Shown: positions 26,392 through 36,800 of the stretch, piece by piece | Layout of the letters: every line of letters starts with the position of its first letter | Numbering within the stretch: position 1 is the stretch's first letter | Source: Shinisaurus crocodilurus | Taxonomy: Eukaryota > Chordata > Lepidosauria > Squamata > Shinisauridae | Assembly: GCA_021292165.1 (NCBI GenBank) | Contig: JAHFWL010001011.1 | Location: 1 to 64,000, forward strand | Direction of reading: 5' to 3' | Length of the DNA stretch: 64,000 nucleotides | Made by a program: the position numbers and the translations under genes | Notes under the pieces: model-generated | The model's database searches: none | What the model was told of the DNA's origin: nothing | Seen by the model: only the letters and a program-made list of their open reading frames with translations

Positions 26392-29300
26392 AACAGCTGC
26401 TTGTTGGTGGGCCACACAGCGTTGCTTGAAGTGCCCACCCCGCATTCAGAGCTATCTTGCTGCAAAAGAGCCAGAGCTTCAGATCTGCCTGCCCTGGCTT
26501 AGCAAAGTCCCTGGCCATTGTTTTCCTCCTTGGCAGGTGGATGGAGCCAGAAGCTTTCTATCTGGGGCACGAACAATGCCATATCAGCCAGAAAGTTTCA
26601 GAAGGCTTTTGTGCACACGGCTTATTTATTTATTTAACTATTCATAAGCCAGATTCTCTGCCCAAAAAGGGCACCCAGAGCAGTGTACAAACACCATATT
26701 GGTTGGCGCTGCAGCTGGAGCGGTTTTTAAAGAAAAGCATGAGGAGAGGGAGCCTTCCAGACCCATCCCCCTCAACTTGTGGAGGGTGAGTGTCTGAGGA
26801 GGACAGCCTCCTGTGTCCGACCCGAGCCAGAACCCTGGAAAATACATGTGACCAATGAGATGACGGAGGGAGGCAGGGCTGGAGCACTCCCTCTCCTCAT
26901 GTGTTTGCTCTGTTCAGGTATAGACACCTAAATAGGGCTTATGTGAGTTGAGATTCTAATCAGCAACCCTTTGGGGCAGGTTCATGGACCTACTGCCTTG
27001 AGAGACCTCATTGATGGAACCATCGTTTTCCTCTGTTGATTGCAGCAACAGCCACAGTCAATGGCAAGATGCATAGTTTTACTGGTGGACCAAGGAGTAG
27101 GATGAACTGGTACATGATTGGTTTTCTGCATCCTGTATTACAGCAAATGGACACCTTGGATTTTGCCTTTGTTCGTGACACAGAAAAAAGAAAATAGCAG
27201 AGTTCACGTGTAATAATTCAGTTGGACAACATTAATAATCCCTTTTTATGTTAGTGAATGGTGGAGATGCACTTGTTCTTCGTTAGAAATACCCTTTGAC
27301 TTATGTAGTACCCAGGTATTACTTACCTGTATAACCTCAGCATGACTAAGTCTTCATCAAGAATTGGAGATCCATTGTGAGTGTACTTGACTTCATTAGG
27401 AAGAAAATGGCAGTCAAACACCTGTTAAAGATAGACTTTGTTTAAAGAGTGGCCAGCACATTGTAGATGTTGTTCCTCAAGCTCATTTTGGTTTGTCTTG
27501 AGAAATGTATTACAATGTAGAAGTGATGTACACAATTACTGCATGGCATAGAAAAACATGATGTGGGAAGAGAGAAGAGAGCTTGATGACTGTCATTGAG
27601 ACTGAGATGAATAATATTGTTTTGAGCATACCCTTTGGAAAGGTCTAAAATTAGGGTTTGAACAACCTGATCTTCTTGAACTATATATGGACTACTGCTT
27701 CCATTTTGTCATGGTGGATGTTTTCTTCTCTCAAGTCAGTTATTTCTATTTCATGATCAGATTATGCTAACCCAGGGATGGGGACTCGGACTCGGGGACT
27801 CGACTCGTGAGTCGGACTGAGTCCCCCCTCTGACTCAACTCGGACTCGAGTCCCAATATTTTTAATGGGACTCGAGACTCGACTCGGGACTCGAGACCAA
27901 GGACTCTTCAACATCCCTGGGCTGTTCCAGAAGGAGTGGAGAGGAGTGCGATCGCTGGCGAAGAGTGAGGGTGAAATTGTGATGAGACCTCACCGTTCCA
28001 GAATGGGGGGCAAACATTTAGAAAAAATCATGTTCCTCAAATGCAACATGGATATGTTTTAGGAAGTACAGGAAGTTTATTTTTTAAAATCATTTTCCTA
28101 AAATGCAACCTTTCAGACATTTTGGGTTTGGCTGCCTCTGCCTGCCTGTTTGGGGTTCCCTGCCTCCTCTGCCTGCCTGGTCTCTTCTTAACCAGTTCCA
28201 CAGTTTGAATTGTCCAAGACAAACGCCTCTCTGCCTGCCTGCTTTGGGGTTCCCTGCCTCCTCTGCCTGCCTGGTTATTTTGGGTTTGTCTGCCTGGTCT
28301 GTTCTTGTCAAAATCAGTGGCAGAGTTTTGAAATAAAAAGGCACACTTGTACCTAGAATTTATTTAAGCCACACATCTGAAGTAGCCTTATTTTGTTGGG
28401 GAAAACCCCCATTGATTTTAATAGGGACTCGTGGAGTCAGCTTTGGGAATGACTCGGGACTTGGGACTCGGGAGTCACCATTTTGGACCAAGGACTCGGA
28501 CTCGAGACTCGGGTCCAAGGACTCGTGACTCGACTCGTGACTCGAAACCAAGGACTCCTCAACATCCCTGTGCTCACCTAGGAGAAATCTGGAAGTTTAG
28601 TAACATCCCTGCAAGCTGTAGGAACCCCCTTCCATTACCCTTTAATGAGGGCTACATTATGAAAGAAAGCGGTATGTTTTGGAAAATATGCACATGTGGT
28701 GGGGAACCTACACCACTTGCAGCACCCCAGTGTGTGTTTCTTGCAAAAGCATCCACATCTTCAAAACATTTGTTTGTTTCCCTTACACTTTACATAAAGT
28801 CACTGTTGGTGCCTCATGATCTTATATCGTATTATGATCCTGTATGTTGCAGTATTCTTAAAGGGTGGGCATTGAGCCTTCCAAATACATGGGTGGTGCG
28901 GGGGCAATAAACATTGTGATTACTGAGCCTCAGATGGTATATTTGCTGCTGAACAAAGCAATGCAACTTAAAACTACTGCTGAAAGGTCTGGTCCTAACG
29001 ACATTTTCATGTGTTGGGTATAAAACAGTTCTTCCTTCAACTGATTTGAAGTTCGAATAGAACTTTAACTAGAGTGCCCATTTTAATTACAAATGCATCT
29101 CTTTTACTGTATGTTCTGCTGCATTCAAAGATGGCCCAAGACTTTTCTGTGCCTAAGACAAAAAAATGGAATATGTCCCCACCCCCCCACCCCGGTGGTA
29201 AAAAAAAATATAGGGCAGTATCCAGTGGAGACCATCTGCGAGCAGTCAGCCCCGCTGATTCCCTTCCGCAAACGGCACCCACTGCTCACAGAATGGAGAT

Positions 29301-31803
29301 TTAGCGCTTCTGGGGGCAACCTGAAATCTGCCCTGTAAACAAGTGTTTCTGCTCATTTCGCGGCTTGCCCCTGGAAGCACCAAATCTCCGTTTCGCAAGC
29401 GGTCACAGAAGGGAATTGGCAGGGCTTGCAGCTTGCAGAACGGAAGCAGCAGTGGGCCCTGCTCATGGATGGGCAGCGCTGGATGGATACTGCCCCCCAT
29501 AGGGTTAAAAAACTACAACTATTTGCTGCCAATTTAATGATGTCCCCAGGTCTGTCACCCAAGCCAACCAGCTTTATCCTGCCTAATGGTAGGATGGTAG
29601 GACCAGCCTTGTATGCATTAACAACGGTCAATGAGTTCCCACCACCACCACATGCCTCTCTCAGATATAAATACTGCTAATGCAGTATTCATTTATGTCT
29701 CACATATGAATGCTGCTAATGCAGGAAAGAATTTGAAAGAAACCAGATGTTTGTCTTGGTCAATGCAGGTTTACATTTGTTTCAGGAGTCAATTTGAAAA
29801 CAAAGCCATTTCAAGCCCCTCATCTGAAAAATGACTTCAGATGTTCACAGAAAGAGTGCTAGAGGAGCTCAAAGGCAATTTAAGACTCATATTTGAAAAT
29901 GCATTTAGCCTAGAGAATTCAGTTTCTTCTAATGCAAGAAGATATCTGTAACTTTGTATAGGCTATGCTCTCCATCAGAGAATAATGACATAATATTCAT
30001 AAACAGTATTTTTTTTCTTTAAGACATCATTAGTTCCTCTTCTTAATTGATAATGAGCGAGATAAATAATGAAAGCTTTTTCCTTGACAGGATTCTTGCC
30101 ATAGACAGACAACGATTATAAAGTAGACACAATCTGCTTTGTTAAGAAGAAACATCTGTTTTATGCTTCCTAATATGTTTTCCTTTCATATGAACAGGCA
30201 CCCATAATTGTCTATAAATTTAACAAGTAAAACAAAGGAGAGCTACATCTTTTCCTAATTAATGTCTGCCTTTGTTTTTATTTCCACTCCAACTACTTTT
30301 CAATTACAATTTGTAATTAAATTGTCACACATTCCTAGCACATTACTCACTTTAATGACAGCAAAGGAGTTCATAGAAAAGACTCTTGCATAATGCAACC
30401 TTTGTTGGTTAAAAGAACAACCTCTGGCAAAACAAGGGCAGGTTCTAATTATTATCTTTGCTCAGGGATTGCTCTCTCTATTGCGCCCCTCTCAACTGCC
30501 TTTCCATCCTGGAGAAGGGTTCTGTGTCACAGGTGTTCTGTTGTCATTTACTCTGGCACAGGCACAGCAGTGTGTGGGGGGGAGGGGCTTATGCTGAGGG
30601 TTGTCAGCTGACCAGGAAAAAGCCCAGCATGCTCTGCTTCTGGGTTCTTTAGCAGCAGCTTGATGTACAGGTGAAACTGACAGCATGGCTGGTGTTAAAC
30701 ATTATCACTTCCTAATAACTGCACACTGCTGCTATTAAAAGGCACAGAAGCAGGAGCCAAACGAAAACCTTTTATTATTATTATTATAAAAAATGCAACC
30801 CTATCTCTTTTCAAGGGATAGCAGAGGTGTGAGGTTTACAGATCTTTGCATATATGCAATTGTTTCAAAGTCCCTTTCTCATTTTAGATGTTACACTTCA
30901 ATAAATGACAGCTATCACACAGTAAAACATCCCACCAATTTACTACTGCACAGTGCTCAACGTTATTCTTCGTTCATGCCATTATTTATTTATTGCCCAC
31001 CTGATTCTAACTAGGGTGCCAAATAGAAATAAAAACAATACAATACCCTTGCCAATGAGTTTATAATCCAATATTTATTTATTTATTTATGATGATGGAT
31101 GATATATTTTAATCTCTGATTCTGTTAACTGCTTAGAGATATCTTTATTCTAAATTTATTTTTACATTTATATCCTGCCTTTTTTCCTCTTGCAAGAAAC
31201 CCAAGGCGGCTTACATAATCCTCCTCCTATTCTCCATTTAACCCTCACAACAACCCTGTGAGGTAGGCTAGGCTGAGAGTCAGTGACTGACCTAAAGTCA
31301 CCCAGTGAGCTTCATGGCCGAGCGGGGACTAGAACCCAGATCTCCCAAGTCTCAGTCCAACACTCCCACCACTATGCCACACTGGCTCTCAGCCATGCAG
31401 CCATGACCTCCCCCGTCCTGCTCCTCTCTCATTTCCATGGGCCGCCCTGTGAAGGCCAAGTGACTGTTATGTTTGCTTCAGCTCCGGGGAGGGAAGGGTG
31501 GGGTCGGTGGCAACAAGGACTTGGGCTGGAGCAGGGCAAATTACACCGCTTCCATGGCTCTTAAGCACGGGCAATTAGGCACACAACGCCCCAACCTTCC
31601 ATCTTCTCCTGCATTTGCACATCCCCATCCAAGCTGTCAATGGAATCTTTGTTCTATTTTCTTGCTCAGCATCTCTCCTCAACTTGCTTCTCCTTTTCTC
31701 ATTCTTTCTCTGTCTTTCTCATTCTTCTGTCCATCCTTGCTCTTTTATCTGCCTTTCATCTGCTTCACTCTTGCTTTCTCAAACTGTATCCTTTTCTACC
31801 ACC

Positions 31804-31845
<42 letters not shown>

Positions 31846-33793
31846 AACGGTTGGAAGGACCAGCATCTCTTTGTGAAGGCAGGATTATTTATAATTTTTT
31901 GCTTAATTTCTTTCAGGTAAGCACTGCAAAATTTGTACCTGCATTTGTTTATACAGCATTCTTAAATGAAACTATGCCTGATGGAAATTGTAATGTTGCC
32001 TACTTAAATCAACAAGGTAATCTAGCCACTAGTTAGAGTGGGAGAAAAGGGTTAATTGAACAGCCCCCAGGGTGCATGTTTTGTAACCCCTCCTCCCTAC
32101 CTCCGGCCTCTCTGTGGCCAGCTCTCTCTCTCTCTCTGCCTCTCCAACCTGATGGATGCACCCTCTGAGCTGGCTTCCAGCCAGTGACCTCCAATGAAGC
32201 AGACTCTTAACACCAAAGACTCTAACCTGCCTATATGCATCCTGCATATATGAATAAACAGACTCTAAGTAAAACTAATAAATGTCTTTATTAGTTTTAA
32301 ACCTTGTATGGACAATCTGTTCCTTTCAAGATCCTTTTAGCAAGGGATTAGCAACCCACGTGGTGATAACCAGTTTCAACAACCAGGCTGCACATAAGGG
32401 GGAAAACTCTGCTTCGGCCTAACCAGTATAGGACCGGCTCCTTCCCATATCCTCCAACAATGCCACGTTGGCTCTTTAGATATGGTAAGGAGTACATAAA
32501 TTGAATGAATAAATAAATAAATAAATAAATAATAAAACAAACATCACATAAAGAAAGATCGGTGGGAGAAAGAAAGGGGGAAAGGGGGAGGGGAACAGGA
32601 CGAGGCAGCCAATATCATTATCCAATCAATAACAAATTTATAAAGGCAAGATAGGGGTGGGGAACGTTTGGCTCTCCAGGTGTTGTTGGACTACAGCCCC
32701 CATCAACTCTTGCCAGTATAGCCAATGATGATGGGACTTGCAGTCCAACAACATCTGGAGGGCTACACATTCCCTATCCCTGGGCTAGATGGAATAAATG
32801 GTAGGGTTTTGAAAAAAGCAAGGTCTGTAATGCATTCGAAAGGCAGGGGACAAAAGAAGAAAAGGAAATCAATCTAACAATGAGAACAGAGGCAGAAGAT
32901 TGCAGAGAACAGGCAGGACAATGCAATGACAGGAGGAAGAAAAGGGGTCAAGTGTGACTTGCAACAAAATGTTGCAGTGGGGAGGGCTCCTGTTCAGGGT
33001 TCCAGCCACCCAGCCATCCTCTCTTCCAGGATGCTCCATTCTATTGCCTCCCCCTCCCAGTTTTTCATCCCTACCACAACAGACACTCTCTGGCCACTGA
33101 GCAATGTTCGGCCCTCATTGAACGGGGCTTCTTTTTTTCCTGCTAATGATTTAAAAAAAAAAAAAAAATACTTCTGCAAACCTCAGAGTACCCTGAGCCT
33201 TTAGAAACCTCCCTTTTGGCTCTTGTTATGTAGCCAAAAATGGCATCATCCATGCACAAGGGTCTTGTGTGTGGATGCTGGTGCCATTTTGGCTATATAA
33301 GGATTGGGACTCACCTTATATGAGCCAGAGTGAGTTCACTATTAGCAGGTATGGGGAACCTCCAACCCGTGGGCCAGAAAAGCCGCCCCATTAGTCCACC
33401 AGTCTCATAACAATATATTGTTGCTGGGAAAATCAATTTCCCCAGAGCTAAGGATTGCAACTAAGCTCAGGCGGAACAGGGAAGTCTGGGGGGTGGGGGT
33501 GGGTCAAATGACATTCTCATCCCTGCTAATCAAAAAGGCTCAGCGCTTCGAGCCTCTGGGCCCTGGCTCCACCACACCACTGATAATAGTTGAGCACTAC
33601 CAATTTCCACCTAGTTTATCGGCTCTCAAATTTTTAGGATCGTTTTGTAGAATTGTGCATTTCTATGTGACATTTTAAAAGGGGGTATTTTTGAAGGTTG
33701 TTACAGGAGAGCGGCAGGCAAAGTAAAACTAACATTTTGGGATGGGACTGTGGTGAACCACACCAGCAAAGCTGGAGCTGCAGCACTGTGAAA

Positions 33794-33828
<35 letters not shown>

Positions 33829-36800
33829 AAACTCATACAAACCAACACCGGAACACCAGATAACACGCACTGTGGCAGGTGGCCATATACACTTGGGACA
33901 TGCCCTTTAATTCAGGGAAGGGTCCTTGCTTCAAGCTACAGCCTCACAGAATTCTCAGTGAAAGATTTTTAAAAATAGATTTGTCTTTCCACCCAGGAAA
34001 CCTTGCCCCCCAGCCTACACCACTCATGCTATTCCATGCGAAGTGAAGAAAACAAAGATACCAAAAAATAACAACTTTATGGAGAAAATAGTTTCCCTGG
34101 AAGGTTGATCTCTGTTGCCTAACAAACAAATCAAGTCTTCTGAGTTTACTTTAATGCCTAACATTCATCCTGGACCCATATATTACACACAGTTTATTCT
34201 CACCAGAATACGAGGGGGTTTGCAGCTGTGAAATTTGCTCTCTAGGGGGATCCAGCAAGCCCCGCTCCCTCCCAATTTTTAGACAGGCTTTCAAAACCTT
34301 CCTGTTATGTCAGGCTTTTTACGACTGATTTTAGGACAGGCTCTGAGATGATATTTTTATGCTAATGTATTTTAATTGTTTGATTTTACTTGATTTTAAC
34401 TGGTTTTTTTTAAAATCATTTGTTATTTGATTATGTTTATATGCCACCTTGAGAATGTGTTGTTGTTGTTGTTTTCAAAGTTGGGAAATGAAGAACTGAA
34501 ACAAACTTTCCGTTCAGAAAAAAATAAATAACTATTTTGAATTGAGTGCTTAGGAAATGACTAGCACAGGGGTGGGGCAATTTGTGTCCAGATGTTGTTG
34601 GACTGCAACTCGCATAATTCCTTCCATTTGCTGTACCAGCTAGGGCTGATGTGAACCACAATCCTACAACATCTGAAGGACCAGAGGTTGCTCACTCCTG
34701 TACTAGCACAAAAAGAAACCAGTTTTACATGTCACAGCTGCAACATGTAGGCCACTATGAATCAATCCATGTGGCAGCAGTCACCATGTGGCTATAGCCA
34801 TTCATTTGGAGCAGCTCACCAAACAATCCTGGCAACTTTCTCCATGCCACTGCAAACATACTATTAAGAATGGTCAGTGGTGGCACGTAGCAGCAAGCTA
34901 CTCTACATGAATGTCTCATTAACTTAAGAGTGCAATCCTGTGGCCCTCTGACCTTCTCTGGGGGGGGCATAGGATAGTTCAGAGTCCCCCGTGACCTCAG
35001 AAATCCCTTCTGAGGTCGCAGTGGGGAGACCGAGTGCGGAGCACCTGCCCCCCACCTCGCAGCCGGCACGGTTCTTTCCGCGCCGGCTGGGAACCGAAGA
35101 CGGAAGGCCATCTTCGGTTTCAGCATGGGAGGGGGGTGTTCCCAGGGGCGGGGAGTTGAGGAGTGAGGCACCACCAGCTTCCGAGGAATCCAGGCAGTGC
35201 CTCAGCCTCTCCTTCACGGGAGGAGGCGTAAAGCATTTAGACAGCCGAAATCAGCCATCCAAGCATTTTTGAGGGTGAGGGGAGCGCAGCAGCAATCCTA
35301 TCCGCCACGCTCCTCCCACCCTCAATAGGATGCCCATAATCCTCCAAGTTTGGAGGGTTACGGGCAGCCTCATTGGATTGTGCTGCCCATGACAGCTGCC
35401 ACATGAGGCCATTAAAGCCTCCACAAAACATATTAACGGCTTGTACATACATAGATATGTGCATGGCCCAATAATGCGCAATCCTTACTTATGAAAGTAG
35501 GATTGTGTTACAGATTGCATGTATTAGCCATATGCCTGTCGGACTCTATGTGTACATGCAACAATTAGATATTATGTAAAAGATGTGGAAGCAAAGTGGG
35601 GACTGGGTATGGGGGCAGGTGGGTGTAATCCCACTGACCCATTGTTTGTTTAGTTTGTTATTCAAATCAGAGAATATACTTATGGAGTAATTTAAAGCAC
35701 TTTCCACATAGCCATAATATGTAGTCCTAAATGTTCAAATTGACTAGTAATAGCAAAGTGACCAGAACAACTTTCTCATCATTTAGATAATTTGCCACAT
35801 TGGTAGAGGTTGTTTACCAACAGATGAAACTTGATGTTATTATAGCCAGAAGTGTCCAAAGGGGGGTGGGGGTGGAGGTCCCTCAGATAGAGATAAAAAA
35901 CTGGACAATCAAAGGACCATAAAAACACTTATACTGTATAATCACAAAAAGTACAAGCACAAGCAGCATTAGGGACGCCCACCTAGGCATGGGTCCCAGA
36001 TCTTCTGAGTAGTGCCCTGGATCTTTTGAGCTGTCCCAATTGCCATCATCTGCCTTAAGACAAGCCTGTTTATTTTATTGTTTGATATGAACTATTGTTA
36101 ACTGCCCAGAGAGCTTCAGCTATTGGTCAGTATAGAAATAAATAAATAAATAATTCTTCCCTCTGAACTCAGTAGCCTTGCAGTTACTAGGAGACCTTAG
36201 GACTCTCTCCTTTAGCAAACTAATAGGGAGTGTAGTATGAAGGCACTAGACTTTTTAAACTAGAGGGGAGACTGCCACCTTTCCTTCCACAGTGTGCTCG
36301 TTATTTTCATTAAATCCAGAGTCCAAAATCGCCTAACAGCATCACGGTCACCCAGCTTTCTCAGAGTGAGCCTGACTCTGCAGAGACCTGCCCAGCCAAT
36401 TGCTACCTGGCATTTGCCCCTGTGCACTGTACCATGGTAGGCAGTGAGGCCCTGACAAGAGGAACAGCAGGTGCATTGGCTGCTCACATAACAAATGGAT
36501 GCCAGAGGCCTTCCTCATCTGTTGTGTCTCCAAGCTGGCCCAGGCCCCTTGAGGGAAAATAGAAGTGGGCTTGCTTGCAAAAAAAAAAAAAAAGGTCTGA
36601 ATGTGCAGCAATGTCTGAATTTGGGGCAAGGTAATGATCACTTGTCGGGCACATAGAGGGCCCTGAGGCAAACAAGCCTCAGCGTAGCTTTCTACGCAGT
36701 GTGGCTTGTTGTGTCATGCAAACCTGCCCAGTGTTAACTGGTTATGATCAGTAGATAATTGAGCAGCTATGCATCAGATGTGAGTACTCAATATACAAAC

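Noticed and set aside
31473..32036. 187-codon plus-strand ORF at 31.5-32.0 kb
   Set aside because: Runs across a pyrimidine-rich (CT)n(CA)n tract, low complexity, no homology recognised.
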